Positions 42,834 to 52,934 are shown, counted from the stretch's first letter. The stretch: 64,000 bases of DNA from WJMB01 sp964581465 (GCA_964581465.1 CAZOOP010000015.1:11282-75281), one strand, 5' to 3'. Notes: a model not told the origin generated them from the letters alone. Made by a program: numbers and translations.

Positions 42834-45662
42834 GTGAGCCTGCGTCTTCCACCCGAGTTCCGCCCATCGTCCAAGAGCGTCGGCCGGCGCACCTACAACC
42901 TGGCCTACGTCAGTCCGCTGCTCGATTCCGATCTCAAGCGCAACCTGGAAGAGGCCGCCGCATACGCCAAGCGACACCCCGTGCTGATCGAGATCGTCGG
43001 GGAGGGTTGCCGGGGGGAACCCTCCTTCATCGACGAGGTCCTGAGCTACTTCCAGGACCTGGGGTTCCAGGGCTTGAACCTGCCGCGCATTTTCGGACAC
43101 CAGACACCGCTCTCGCTGATCCGCCTGCTGCTGGGCCTTGATCAACCCGACGACCTCAAGCTCACCCCCGAGCACGAGGAGCGGCTCTGGCTGCTTGATC
43201 CCGAGGCCGAGGTTCCCGACGGCTTCGAGCCCGAGAACCTTAGCTGGATGCGGCTCAACCTGATCAAGGAGCTTTTGAGTTGGCGCTTCGACAAGCCCTC
43301 TGCGGCGGCGCTCTGCGCCTACTCCGGTGAGTTGGACCTGGAATCACTGACCCTGCTGGAGAAAGTGCTGGAGAGTATCCACGACCTGCGGTTGTTGATC
43401 GTGCTCAACTACGATGAGCGCATTCATGTTCCCGGTCTGTTCTCCCGCCTCAACAGCTTCTTCATCCGCTACGTCCCCGAGATCGGCGGCGAGAACCTGG
43501 GTTCCTTCGGCCGTGTCCTCGAGGAGAACCTGCCCCACGAGCAGTTCGAGAAGTTCCTCCGTGAGCTCACCCCTTCCCTGAGTTACACCAACCAACTGCG
43601 GCGCTACTTCGACATCGATCTCGAGGGGCGCTACGATCGTCGGCTCAACTACCCCCTGACGCCGATCCAGCTCTTCCTCTCCCGCTGGCAGCGGCTCAAC
43701 GAAAAGCAGCGCAACATCCTGCTGGCCCTGGCCTTGCAACAAACAGTCTGCGACAGCCGACGGCTGGAGTCCGCGCTCGAACTGCCCGAAGACGAACTGG
43801 CCGGCGAGCTCGACGAACTGCTGCGCAAGGGATTGATTATATCCGTCGACGCGGGCTACACCCTGGCCGATACCAACTTCTTCACCTGGAGCGTCGACTT
43901 TTCCGATCATCAACTGGCCGAGCGGCTCACGCAACGCCACCTGGAATACCAGCCGCCCCGGGACTCCTACGGCGAACGCCTGATGCGCCTGGACCACCAC
44001 CTCGAGCTGCACAACTGGTCCGCCGCCCGGGAAGAGCTGGGCGATCTGCTCGACTACCTCATGGCGCGCGGCTTGCAACAGAGCGTCCTCGAGATGGAGA
44101 AGCGGATCCGCGAGCTGCTCAAGCAGCCCCTCGAACCGAAATCAGCCTTCGATCTACTCTATCACCTGGTCACGGCGGCGCTGGGACGCCGCGAGGCCGA
44201 GACCGCCGCGCGCCTCGTCGACGATCTCAAGGCCTACGCGACCGATCTCGATGATGACCTGCGCGGCCTGCTCGCGGAGGCCCGGGGCCGCCTGGCGGAG
44301 CTGCGTAACGACGTCGTCGCAGCCGCCGATCACTACCGGCGAGCCGTCAAACACCTCCAATCCCCCGATCGTGCCGCCCGCGTCCTGCGCCGGGCCGTGC
44401 TGAAGCTGCTGCAGTCCAACCGTCGGGAGCGCGCCGTGAAACTCGTCGAGCGCTTCAACGAGCTGGACTCGCCCGCCGCCCGCCGTCTGGCTCTGCTCTC
44501 CCGGGCCGAGCTGGAGCGCGTCCAACGCAACCACCAGGCGGCCAAAGGGCGCATCGACGACCTCAAGCGCGAACTAGCCGAAGAAAACCTGGAAAACGAG
44601 CTCAGCGTTTCCGCCGAACTCGAACTGGGACGGATCGCCAAGGCCGGCGGACAATTGGAGGCGGCCCTCGAACACTTCGATTTGGCCCACTCGATCGCCC
44701 GACGCGTCGGCTTCGCCGTCGGGGAGTTCCACGCCCTCTCCCTAAAGGCCATGACCCGCTACCAAATGGGCGAGCTCGAGGCGGCCATCGAGGGCTACCT
44801 GGAGAGTCTGACGCTGCTCGATCTCGCCGGGAACTCCCACGAAAAACTGAGCATCCTAAACAACCTTGGTTTGATCTACCACAGTTGGGGCTTTCTCGAG
44901 TCCGCCCTCTCCTGCCTGGAAACCTGCGAGAAGCGCTTCACCAACACCGGCGATCTGGAAAGCCTGGTCAACATCTGGGCCAACCTGGGGATGATCTGGC
45001 TCGATCTGGGTTTCATCGACCGCACCCAGCACTACCTCAAGCTGCTCAGCGAGGGGAAGACCCATCCCGAACAGAGTAACGAGGCCACCCAAGGCAACCG
45101 TCACATCATCGCCTACATCATGGCCAACATCGCCGAGCAACAGGGCAACCCAGAACTCGCTGAACGCCTCTACCGCCAAACCGCCGAGTTCTACCACGAA
45201 CACGACATGCGCCTGTTCGCCCTGCTCCTCGACACGAACACCGCGCGGATGCTGCGCCTCCAGGAGCGTTTCGACGAGGCCGCCGAGTTCATCGAGCGGA
45301 TTCGCACGGCCGGTGAAGACCTCAGCAGCAAGCGCCTGACCGTGTCGGCCTCTCTGGAGTCCGGCGAGCTGATGCTGGCCCGCCTGCGTTTTGACGAAGC
45401 CGCCGAGTGGGCCCTGGCCGCCCTCGAGGTCGCCGACCGCCTCAATATACCCGAATCGCGCTTCCGGATCTACTGGCTGTTGACCCGCATCCACCGGGCC
45501 CAGGGCGAAACCGCCCAGGCGGCTCACTCCTACCAGGCCGCACGCGACGACCTGGACCGAATCCTCGCCGACTTCAACCGCGAGGACCTCAGGGCCGCCT
45601 TCCTCAAACGCCCGCGGATCCGCGCCTTTCTCGACAACGCCCCCGCAGCCGACTCCACTTAG
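42834..45662 (+). CDS. Large helical TPR protein, STAND-like architecture without visible P-loop
   Basis: 942 aa from GTG 42834, chosen because AGGGTG precedes it; the frame is open back to 42678. Residues about 1-330 resemble the AAA/STAND part of regulators (LLIVLNYDERIHVPGLFSRL, FEKFLRELTPSLSYTNQLRRYF), but I see no Walker A. A winged-helix-like stretch follows (LALQQTVCDSRRLESALELPEDELAGELDELLRKGLI). The rest is TPR units, for example ALEHFDLAHSIARRVGFAVGEFHAL and NLGLIYHSWGFLESALSCLETCEKRF. It is similar in outline to MalT-type ATPase regulators; loss of ATP binding or a divergent loop are both possible. No DNA-binding domain seen. Confidence 0.78.
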   Translation: MSLRLPPEFRPSSKSVGRRTYNLAYVSPLLDSDLKRNLEEAAAYAKRHPVLIEIVGEGCRGEPSFIDEVLSYFQDLGFQGLNLPRIFGHQTPLSLIRLLLGLDQPDDLKLTPEHEERLWLLDPEAEVPDGFEPENLSWMRLNLIKELLSWRFDKPSAAALCAYSGELDLESLTLLEKVLESIHDLRLLIVLNYDERIHVPGLFSRLNSFFIRYVPEIGGENLGSFGRVLEENLPHEQFEKFLRELTPSLSYTNQLRRYFDIDLEGRYDRRLNYPLTPIQLFLSRWQRLNEKQRNILLALALQQTVCDSRRLESALELPEDELAGELDELLRKGLIISVDAGYTLADTNFFTWSVDFSDHQLAERLTQRHLEYQPPRDSYGERLMRLDHHLELHNWSAAREELGDLLDYLMARGLQQSVLEMEKRIRELLKQPLEPKSAFDLLYHLVTAALGRREAETAARLVDDLKAYATDLDDDLRGLLAEARGRLAELRNDVVAAADHYRRAVKHLQSPDRAARVLRRAVLKLLQSNRRERAVKLVERFNELDSPAARRLALLSRAELERVQRNHQAAKGRIDDLKRELAEENLENELSVSAELELGRIAKAGGQLEAALEHFDLAHSIARRVGFAVGEFHALSLKAMTRYQMGELEAAIEGYLESLTLLDLAGNSHEKLSILNNLGLIYHSWGFLESALSCLETCEKRFTNTGDLESLVNIWANLGMIWLDLGFIDRTQHYLKLLSEGKTHPEQSNEATQGNRHIIAYIMANIAEQQGNPELAERLYRQTAEFYHEHDMRLFALLLDTNTARMLRLQERFDEAAEFIERIRTAGEDLSSKRLTVSASLESGELMLARLRFDEAAEWALAALEVADRLNIPESRFRIYWLLTRIHRAQGETAQAAHSYQAARDDLDRILADFNREDLRAAFLKRPRIRAFLDNAPAADST

Positions 45663-45682
45663 ATATCTCGAAAACACAAGGA

Positions 45683-45708
45683 AACGCCGACCCCCCGGGG
45701 TCGGCGTT
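45683..45708 (+). terminator. Terminator of the TPR gene
   Basis: A perfect 12-bp stem, aacgccgacccc (45683-45694) and ggggtcggcgtt (45697-45708), begins 21 nt after the stop and touches palindrome G at 45716. Confidence 0.75.
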
Positions 45709-45715
45709 ATCTCGT

Positions 45716-45897
45716 GCGAGACCTTTGCCTGGTCCAAGATCGAAGTCGCCCCTCCGCGACGGTTGTGAAGGCTTTGGCACGTTTCTTGCGGAGTCGGACG
45801 CGGCGTCGCTCCAGACGGGTTGTCGCTCCGCTGCAAGAAACGTGCCAAAGCCGGTTCAGGGTTATCGTCTTTGTGTATGTTTCGGCAAAGGTCTCGC
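45716..45897. repeat. Nested palindrome, copy G
   Basis: The outer stem is 14 bp, perfect: gcgagacctttgcc (45716-45729) with 45884-45897. The inner stem is 20 bp, perfect, of the ggctttgg type: 45770-45789 with 45833-45852. The loop is 43 nt. The copy ends 4 nt before the minus-strand stop codon at 45902 and lies between convergent genes. Confidence 0.94.
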
Positions 45898-45901
45898 CCG
45901 C

Positions 45902-48019
45902 TTAATCGGCCGGGACGATGGAGTAGGCGACCCCGTCGAGGACGACGATCACCCGCTCGCCCAGGGCCAGGGCCTCGGCGACCTCGGGATGCTCCCCGAG
46001 CAGCTCGAAGAACTCGTCGGAGGCCTGGACGATCTCCTCGGACTGCATAGCCTCCTCGTCGTACTCGCTGTCGGTCCAGACGCCGTCGAGGAGGTAGAAG
46101 GCCCGTCCCAGTGCGCGGCGGACACCGACGGAGCCGCGTCCGCCGACACCGGCCTGGAGCTCGTCGATGGCCTTGCTCTCGGCCACGGCGCCCGCGCCCT
46201 CGCGTAGGGCTCCGCTGGTGCCGAAGCCGACGCCGTCGGCGGCTTCGTGAAGGGTGTAGTTAACGGCGGGATCACCGACGGCGTATCCGGCTTCGGGTTC
46301 CGCCTCGGCCCAGGCCAGACTGGTGTAGGGGGTGACGATGCCGTAGCGCAGGGCCAGCTCTTCGACCTGTTCCACCAGATTCTCGTCCTCGCTCTCGAGA
46401 CGGATCTGTTCGAGCAAGAATCCCACCTTGCGCCGGGCCCAGATCAGCTCGACGGCGTCGTTGTTCTCTCGACCGAAATCCAGCTTGAAGTCGCGGAGGA
46501 CGGTCTCTCCCCCGGCGTTGCCGGAAAGGGTCAGGGTATGGACGCCGGGTTCGGCGAAGCGGCCGGCCAGGGTCAGTTGCTCGCCGGCGAACAGATCCGG
46601 CGGTGTCGGCGGGTAGAGGTCGTAGGCCCCGGCGCCGCCGAAGTCAAGCTCGAGGTCGGTCAGCACCGGTCCGTGGATCTTCTCGTAAAATCCGGTAATC
46701 GCGGCCTGCAGGTCCTCGCCGGGCTCGACGTAGACCACGGCGCCGCGCTGGACCCGCGCCAGATGGTCCAGCAGCACGGCGTTGAGGTCGTGCCCGACGC
46801 CGAAGATGTAGGCCCGCGACGCAGAGTCGAGCTCCAGCACGTTATCGACGATGGAGACGTCGTCGCGCACTCCGACGGTGGGCTTGCCGTCGGTCAGAAA
46901 GACCAGGGAGCGGGGGCGTTCGTTATCGTTGTCGAGCAGCTTCAATCCGGCGCGCAGGGCGCCGTCGAGGTTGGTGCGCGCCTCGGCCTCCAGGCCGCCG
47001 ACGAACTCGACGGCCCGGTCGAGATTGTCCTCGTCGGCCGCCACCAGGCCGTCGAAGAGGCCGCGGACCTCGGTGGAGAAGACGATCACCTCGAAGCGGT
47101 CACGGGGGTCCAGGCGCTCCAGGCAGTACTGGAGGGCGGATCGGGCCTGGTCCAACTTCTCGCCTCGCATCGAGCCCGAGATGTCGAAGCAGAAGACGAT
47201 ATCCTTGGGCAGGGTGCCGCCCCGGGGTTCGGGTTGGGGAGTCAACACCAGCAGAAAGCCGCCCCCGCCGTCCTCGGCGGCGTCAGTGAGCAGGCTGGCG
47301 GCCAGCTCCTCCGTCGAGGTCTTGTAGTAGAGCTCGAAGTCGCTGTCCGGCCGCGCGCCCTGCTCCCGGTACTCGACGATCACGGCGTCGTTCGTCCGCC
47401 GGGGTTCCACGGCGTGGCTGGTCGAGTAGACGTTGAGCACCGGCTGTTCCGAGCGTAGCTCGACGTCGATGGACAGCTCATCGACGGGATCGTAGGTGAA
47501 GGCCTCGATATCCAGGGGGTAGGAGTAGTGGTAGAGGCCGTCGGCGGGCTCCAGGAGTTCGCTGTAGCTGATGGTCACCGGTAGTCGTTCGCCGGGCTCC
47601 AAGACACCCAGGGAAGCTCGGAAGGCTCCCCGGCCCATGAACTCGAGCAGCGACGCCCGGCCGCCCTCACGCAGCGCCGTGGTGTAGAGCTCGGCGGCCT
47701 CCTCGGCGGGCAGGGCCTCGGCGGTAACCTCGCGGCCGTCGACGATGACGCTGAAACGATCCACGGCGGCGTTCTCGGGCACCGGGAAGAGATAGACCGC
47801 TTCGATGGAGTAATCGTAACGGTTGACGAACTCTTCGTAGACCTCGGTCACCGCCAGGCCGCCATCGATGTCCACCGTCACCCGGTGCACGTCGATGGTC
47901 ACCCGGATCTCCGGCGGACCCTGGGGCTCCTCGAAGTAGTAGTAGGGGACGACGACGCCGTCGGCCAGAACCGCACCGCAGCTCAGCAGAATCAGCAGTA
48001 TGATCGCAGGATTGCGCAT
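45902..48019 (-). CDS. VIT and von Willebrand A domain protein
   Basis: 705 aa. A signal peptide (MRNPAIILLILLSCGAVLA) precedes a VIT domain (about 35-165, with VTEVYEEFVNRYDYSIEAVYLFPVPENAAVDRFSV). A VWA domain (about 280-450) has an intact metal site: DISGSM, a Thr in ARTNLDGAL and an Asp in FLTDGKPT. A C-terminal region resembles the post-VWA part of inter-alpha-trypsin-inhibitor-like bacterial proteins (GYAVGDPAVNY). Such proteins bind other proteins through Mg2+ at the surface. GGAAGAA lies before the ATG. Monocistronic, ending next to palindrome G. Confidence 0.9.
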   Translation of the reverse strand: MRNPAIILLILLSCGAVLADGVVVPYYYFEEPQGPPEIRVTIDVHRVTVDIDGGLAVTEVYEEFVNRYDYSIEAVYLFPVPENAAVDRFSVIVDGREVTAEALPAEEAAELYTTALREGGRASLLEFMGRGAFRASLGVLEPGERLPVTISYSELLEPADGLYHYSYPLDIEAFTYDPVDELSIDVELRSEQPVLNVYSTSHAVEPRRTNDAVIVEYREQGARPDSDFELYYKTSTEELAASLLTDAAEDGGGGFLLVLTPQPEPRGGTLPKDIVFCFDISGSMRGEKLDQARSALQYCLERLDPRDRFEVIVFSTEVRGLFDGLVAADEDNLDRAVEFVGGLEAEARTNLDGALRAGLKLLDNDNERPRSLVFLTDGKPTVGVRDDVSIVDNVLELDSASRAYIFGVGHDLNAVLLDHLARVQRGAVVYVEPGEDLQAAITGFYEKIHGPVLTDLELDFGGAGAYDLYPPTPPDLFAGEQLTLAGRFAEPGVHTLTLSGNAGGETVLRDFKLDFGRENNDAVELIWARRKVGFLLEQIRLESEDENLVEQVEELALRYGIVTPYTSLAWAEAEPEAGYAVGDPAVNYTLHEAADGVGFGTSGALREGAGAVAESKAIDELQAGVGGRGSVGVRRALGRAFYLLDGVWTDSEYDEEAMQSEEIVQASDEFFELLGEHPEVAEALALGERVIVVLDGVAYSIVPAD

Positions 48020-48382
48020 TTCTTCCTCCCGATGAAATCAAGCTCCCACCTACGGTAGCAGCCGGTGGCGGCGGGATTAGCAATAGTTCCAGACACTGGG
48101 GCTCAAGGTCCAAGCCCCGGCTTTCCACGAAGGTGGAAGCGGATCGTTTGACAAAGAGCGGTCCCGTATACCTCGTAAGCCGATGGAAGCTGTGAACGAC
48201 GTTGAAACCGGTATTCGGCCGGTGACCACCTGGAGGGTGAACCAGAAAGAGAGTGTCTATCCTTTGACATCTTCGTGACACATGACAAACCGATTACTAC
48301 TATACGTCGACGGAACGGGATATGTCACGAAACCTATGTTACCCAAGCCCGGCGTTGCCAGTCGGGGTCGCAGCGGCTATAC

Positions 48383-48612
48383 TGGACGGGTCGAAACCTC
48401 GGCGGGCCGTTCCGCCGGTTTGCCACCCCCGGCCGGCGTTGGCACGTTTCTTGCAAAACAGCTCAACGACAACGCGGTATCGAAGCGGACGAGCGCGTTT
48501 TGACGCGACGCGCCGGGCAAGGGATTGCAAGAAACGTGCCAACGCCTCGGTTGTCCGCCGAATTGCGGTGTGTTTGTCGAGGGAGATTGCCGCCGAGGTT
48601 TCGAAACGTCCA
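48383..48612. repeat. Nested palindrome, copy H
   Basis: The outer stem is 15 bp, perfect: tcgaaacctcggcgg (48391-48405) with 48590-48604. It extends after two mismatched pairs by tggacg (48383-48388) with cgtcca (48607-48612). The inner stem is 20 bp, perfect: 48435-48454 with 48527-48546. The loop is 72 nt. It lies between divergent genes, ending 24 nt before a start codon. Confidence 0.93.
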
Positions 48613-48635
48613 GTCACTCAACCCCGGGAGTCGCC

Positions 48636-51068
48636 ATGCGCCGCCTGCTTTTCTTGACGTTGCTGCTCTTTCTCGCGGTATCCGCGGTTCTCGCGGCGGA
48701 GCTGAATCTAACGGTTGTCGAGACCGTCGAAGACGCTGTCGTCCCGCCGGGTGCGGTCTTCCACTCCTCGGCGGGAGGGTGGGGCCTTTACACCACTGCC
48801 GAACCGACGGCCCGTAGCGTGGTCTGGGATTCCAGCGAGGGACAGCTTTATTACGTGAATCATTACCGGCGTCCCGGCGTCGAGCCCAGCGGCGTCATTA
48901 CCGAGCTGCCCGATGGCGGCTTGCTCTGCCGTTGGACCGAGGAGGAGCTTTGGGCGGTTTGCGCCGACCCCAACCTTTACTACCAGCGCTTCTTGCCGCT
49001 GCGTCCCCAATCTGTCATTTCGGCGCCGCCGCGTCCCACGGCCGATCAGGATGAGTTGATCGAGTACCTGGTCAACGCCATCCGTTTGGAAACGATCGAG
49101 GACTTCGACTACGACCTGGCCGCTTTCCGGACACGCTACGCCTACACCGAGGGCAACCAGCGCTCCCAGGATTATTTGGCGGCGAAGCTGGAGGAGCACG
49201 GTTTCGAGGTCACCTACGATTCCTACTTGAGCGGCGAGCTGTCCCGTCTGGACGCTGATGGACAACTAGTGGCCTTCTGCGGTGGCGGTTACGGCTCCCA
49301 ACCCTACTGCTTCTATTCGAACGATGGGGGGGAAGGCTTCGAGTTCTTCGGCTCCAATGACGAAGACTCGGTCAGCGGTTGGGGCGGGGTGGTCTGCTTC
49401 GAACCAGGGACGATCCACTACGGCGCCTACAACACCTATCACCGCAGCACCGACGGCGGCGCAACCTGGGAGGACAGCCGGTTCTTCGACAGCGATTCCG
49501 AAGCCTTCATGTACCTTTTCTTCGCCGATGTCGATACGGGTTACGCCTTTTCCAACGCCGGCGGCATCTACCGTACCGATAACGGCGGTGACGACTGGCA
49601 GTTGACGACGTCACTTGTCAACACGGCCCAGAGCGCCGCCTCGCCGCCGGGAGAGCCGTTGACGGTGATCATGAGCGCCGTGGCGGGTCGGCTGTTCAGA
49701 ACTACGGACGGCGGTAATGATTGGGAGAAGGTCTACGATTCCAGCGGTAGTGAGTTCTTCTACGAGGTGGTCTTCGCCGACGCTGCCACGGCTCTGGCCG
49801 TGGGCTCGACGGTGTTGCGCACCACCGACGGCGGTGAGACCTGGGAGGAGCTGACCAGCCCCCTCGACTCGGGATATCTGCGCGGCTTGCTTCATCTGGA
49901 CGGATCGAGCTTCCTGGCATTTGGCGAGGAAGGTGCTGTTTATCGTTCCGAAAACACAGGGGACAGTTGGAGCGAGGTCAGCGAGGACTTGGGTTTCGAC
50001 ATCCAGGCCGCCGCCGAGTCCGACGACCGTATCTGGCTGCTCAACGGTCAGGGGCCGGCTTACACAGACGACGGGGGCGCCGGCGCCGAGTTGCTGAGCG
50101 ACTGGCTGCCCGCAGAGATAGACCGTTCCATGCTGGTTACCAACATCGTCGGAGAGAAAAGGGGCCTGGTCGACCCCGATACCTACGTCTACGCCACGGC
50201 CCATTTCGATTCGATCAGTTTCGACTCCGATCCCCGGGAGTTGGCCCCCGGGGCCGACGACAACGGCTCGGGCTCCACTGTGCTGCTCGAGCTGGCCCGG
50301 GTGCTGGCCGATTTCTCCTTCGAGAAGAGCCTGCGTCTGGCCTTCTTCGACGCCGAGGAGCTGGGCCTGGTCGGCAGCGCTTATCACGCCGCCCGCATGG
50401 CCCGCTCGGGGGTGTCGATCGAGGGCGTGATCAACCTGGACATGGTCGTCTGGAGCGACGAGCCCGGCGTCCAGGAGGACCTGGAGGTCTTCGTCAACGA
50501 GGACAGCGAGTGGCTGGGCGACGTATGGGTTCAGGCCTGTGCCGACTACGGCGCCGGCCTGACAACTAACAAGCGCTTCTCCACCGGCGGCGGCTCGGAT
50601 CACTACTCTTTTTGGCAGAACGGCTATCAAGCCACGATGGGCATCGAGGACGCGCCGATCACCTACCCCTACTACCACTCCAAGCAGGACGACTACATCA
50701 ATTTGATCGACCACTTCCCCCTAACCTGGCAGGTCGCCCGGGGCACCGTGGCGGCGCTGGGACACCTGGTCGGTCTGGTCGAGCCCGAAGGCTTCGAGGG
50801 GCTGCCCGAGGGTCCCTACGCCTATCCCAACCCCTTCCGCGAATCCCGGGGCTCCCGGGTGACCTTCACCCAACTCGAGCCCTTGAGCGAGCTGAGCATC
50901 TACGACACCACCGGCGAGCTGCTCTTCCAGGCCGTGGTGCCCACCGGCGAGTACGCCTGGCCGGTGATGAACTCCAGCGGCTACAAGCTGGCCGCCGGAG
51001 TCTACCTATGGACCATCGAGGCTCCCGGCGGTTCGATGACCACGGGGCGCATCGCCGTGATCCGCTGA
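48636..51068 (+). CDS. Secreted M28 metallopeptidase with inserted beta-propeller and sorting domain
   Basis: 810 aa. A signal peptide (MRRLLFLTLLLFLAVSAVLA) precedes an N-terminal M28 segment (EGNQRSQDYLAAKLEEHGFEV). It is interrupted at about residue 210 by a propeller of Ycf48/sortilin-like repeats (STDGGATWEDS, RTDNGGDDWQL, RTTDGGNDWEK, RTTDGGETWEE). The catalytic part resumes with AHFDS, GADDNGSGS, FFDAEELGLVGS, NLDMV and YYHSKQDD, which supply all five zinc ligands and the catalytic Glu. The C-terminus (YAYPNPFRESRG to LAAGVYLWTIEAPGG) is a FlgD/type-IX-like sorting module. The start ATG at 48636 follows GGGAG. Probably a surface aminopeptidase. Confidence 0.9.
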   Translation: MRRLLFLTLLLFLAVSAVLAAELNLTVVETVEDAVVPPGAVFHSSAGGWGLYTTAEPTARSVVWDSSEGQLYYVNHYRRPGVEPSGVITELPDGGLLCRWTEEELWAVCADPNLYYQRFLPLRPQSVISAPPRPTADQDELIEYLVNAIRLETIEDFDYDLAAFRTRYAYTEGNQRSQDYLAAKLEEHGFEVTYDSYLSGELSRLDADGQLVAFCGGGYGSQPYCFYSNDGGEGFEFFGSNDEDSVSGWGGVVCFEPGTIHYGAYNTYHRSTDGGATWEDSRFFDSDSEAFMYLFFADVDTGYAFSNAGGIYRTDNGGDDWQLTTSLVNTAQSAASPPGEPLTVIMSAVAGRLFRTTDGGNDWEKVYDSSGSEFFYEVVFADAATALAVGSTVLRTTDGGETWEELTSPLDSGYLRGLLHLDGSSFLAFGEEGAVYRSENTGDSWSEVSEDLGFDIQAAAESDDRIWLLNGQGPAYTDDGGAGAELLSDWLPAEIDRSMLVTNIVGEKRGLVDPDTYVYATAHFDSISFDSDPRELAPGADDNGSGSTVLLELARVLADFSFEKSLRLAFFDAEELGLVGSAYHAARMARSGVSIEGVINLDMVVWSDEPGVQEDLEVFVNEDSEWLGDVWVQACADYGAGLTTNKRFSTGGGSDHYSFWQNGYQATMGIEDAPITYPYYHSKQDDYINLIDHFPLTWQVARGTVAALGHLVGLVEPEGFEGLPEGPYAYPNPFRESRGSRVTFTQLEPLSELSIYDTTGELLFQAVVPTGEYAWPVMNSSGYKLAAGVYLWTIEAPGGSMTTGRIAVIR

Positions 51069-51138
51069 GCGGATCGTCAAAATGGCTGCCGAGGTGTGAG
51101 TGAGCCGGCGCGCTTACGTTACCAGCGGCGACAGTAGC

Positions 51139-51166
51139 AAAAACCTCTCCTTCCAGAGAGGTTTTT
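51139..51166. terminator. Bidirectional intrinsic terminator
   Basis: aaaaacctctc (51139-51149) and gagaggttttt (51156-51166), perfect 11-bp stem with A-run and T-run on either side, between convergent genes. Confidence 0.88.
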
Positions 51167-51209
51167 GCTTATCAGGCTTGGGGCCGGGCCAAGAACGATG
51201 TCGCGACCA

Positions 51210-52751
51210 TCAGTCGTTGAGCGCCGTGCACATCACCAGGTAGATCGAGGTGTTGTCGATGTAGTCTCCGCGGACCGGGTCCTCGGCGACGATCATTCCG
51301 TGGAAGGCCTCGCAGCGGTGACCCCGGGCGTAGAGCGGGATGAGCTGGTTGGTGTGCTGACGGGAGTTCCAGGCCCAATGGACGTTTTCGCCCTCGTCGA
51401 TGACGCCGTCGTTGTCGACGTCATCCCATGAAGCCCTCAGGCCCGTCGAGTAGGTTTTCTCCTCGGCCAGGGTACGCTCGGAAATCTCGCCCAACGGCTG
51501 ATCGGCGAAGACGTTGGGTCCGGCGGTCAGGTAGCCGCACTCGTGGTCGCCGGTGACGATGAGCAGGGTGTTTTCCCAATCCGCCGGGGTCTGCGGGTCC
51601 TCGACCCAGTCGATGACGGCGGCGACGGCGGCGTCGAAGTCGCGCTGCTCGCCGATCATGTAGTCCAGGTTGTTGGCGTGTCCGGCCCAGTCGACGGCTC
51701 CCCCCTCGACCATCAGGGCGAAGCCCTCGGGATCTCGGCCCAGCACGGCCAGGGCGGCTCGGGTACTCTCTTCCAGGGTCGGGTTCTCCGGGTTTCGTCC
51801 GTCGAGGTCGGCGGTGGTCCAGTCGAAGCAGCCCTCCTCGTTGCCGAATAGGCCGAAGAGTCGCTCGGTGGCGGGATCCATGGCGGCGTCCAGCAGGCGC
51901 TCCCCGGCGTCGGGACCGCCTTCTACGCGCTCGACGAAGGCCCAGCCGGGATTTGCGGCGGCGTCTTCGGCCAGCAGATCGCGCTGGCGCGCGGAGACGT
52001 AGTCGCTGTTCCAGTCCGGATGACCGGCGCCGATAAGCACCGCCGGGGTAATCCGTGAAGGACCGCGCAGCCCCTGGTAGCCCGCCCCCTCGCCGCTGAG
52101 GCCCGGCACGCCCCAGACGCCCATGTCCAGGATGGCGTAGCCGTTCTTGCGGTAGGCGTTGTGGGCGTACCAGCAGGCCGGGGTGGCGTGGGAGAGCTGG
52201 ACGCTGGTGACGGCGCCGACGGCCAGGCCGCGGAGCGCGGCCAGCTCGCTGAAGGTCTCCAGGCGCAGCACGTCGGCGGGCGAGGTATTGATGTTGCCCG
52301 AGTCGACCTTGCGGCCGGTGAACATCGCCGTGGCCGCCGAGGCGCTGTCGGTGAAGGCGCCGGCGACGTACCCGAACTCGCTCCAGGCCCGTTGGGGGTC
52401 GTAGCCCACCCCGCCGTTGAGCCGTCGGGCGTCGTAGTCCCAGGTGCACATCGGGTATTGGAGCCAACTCGTGTACGCGGGTTCATCACCGGTGTAGGCC
52501 GCGGTGGCGGCGAGGTGGTTGTAGCTCCAGCCGTCGGAGATCATCAGGATGACGTAGCGCGGCTCGGTTGTGTCTTCGACGGCGACCGCGCCGCTGAACG
52601 CCGCTCCGCCGGTGAGCAAGGCGTCGATCGTCGTCCGGGGATCGTAGGCGGGATCGTACCCGGCGTATCCACCGGGGCAATCGTCGCACCCGGCGATGAG
52701 CAGCGCCGCGGCGACGATGAAAAGCGGGGGGAGCTTCTTCTTCACTGACAT
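51210..52751 (-). CDS. Alkaline phosphatase family lipoprotein
   Basis: 513 aa. A lipobox (AALLIAGC) is followed by the alkaline phosphatase fold. The metal-binding MISDGWSYNH strand replaces the usual MIGDGM. The nucleophile serine is in FTDSASAATAMFTG, FALMVEGGAVDWAGHANN carries a metal ligand pair, and VTGDHECGYL and the C-terminal RQHTNQLIPLYARG histidine follow. It hydrolyses phosphomonoesters at the cell envelope; the SYN variant beside the first metal ligand could alter specificity. The start ATG at 52751 follows GAGGTG. A bidirectional terminator separates it from the M28 peptidase. Confidence 0.92.
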   Translation of the reverse strand: MSVKKKLPPLFIVAAALLIAGCDDCPGGYAGYDPAYDPRTTIDALLTGGAAFSGAVAVEDTTEPRYVILMISDGWSYNHLAATAAYTGDEPAYTSWLQYPMCTWDYDARRLNGGVGYDPQRAWSEFGYVAGAFTDSASAATAMFTGRKVDSGNINTSPADVLRLETFSELAALRGLAVGAVTSVQLSHATPACWYAHNAYRKNGYAILDMGVWGVPGLSGEGAGYQGLRGPSRITPAVLIGAGHPDWNSDYVSARQRDLLAEDAAANPGWAFVERVEGGPDAGERLLDAAMDPATERLFGLFGNEEGCFDWTTADLDGRNPENPTLEESTRAALAVLGRDPEGFALMVEGGAVDWAGHANNLDYMIGEQRDFDAAVAAVIDWVEDPQTPADWENTLLIVTGDHECGYLTAGPNVFADQPLGEISERTLAEEKTYSTGLRASWDDVDNDGVIDEGENVHWAWNSRQHTNQLIPLYARGHRCEAFHGMIVAEDPVRGDYIDNTSIYLVMCTALND

Positions 52752-52934
52752 GACGACACCTCGGGTGGATGGTTTCCGATCAATCGGTGGAAGAGCTGAG
52801 TTGTTCAACGGCTGACAACCCGTTCAGTCGATCATCGCGACAGGACGTGGGTTGGTTTCTCCGGCTTGCTCGATCCGTGACTACGTGCCACTGCATGATA
52901 CTAAAGCAATCCATCCGCCGCCTCGGCTTGCCCC

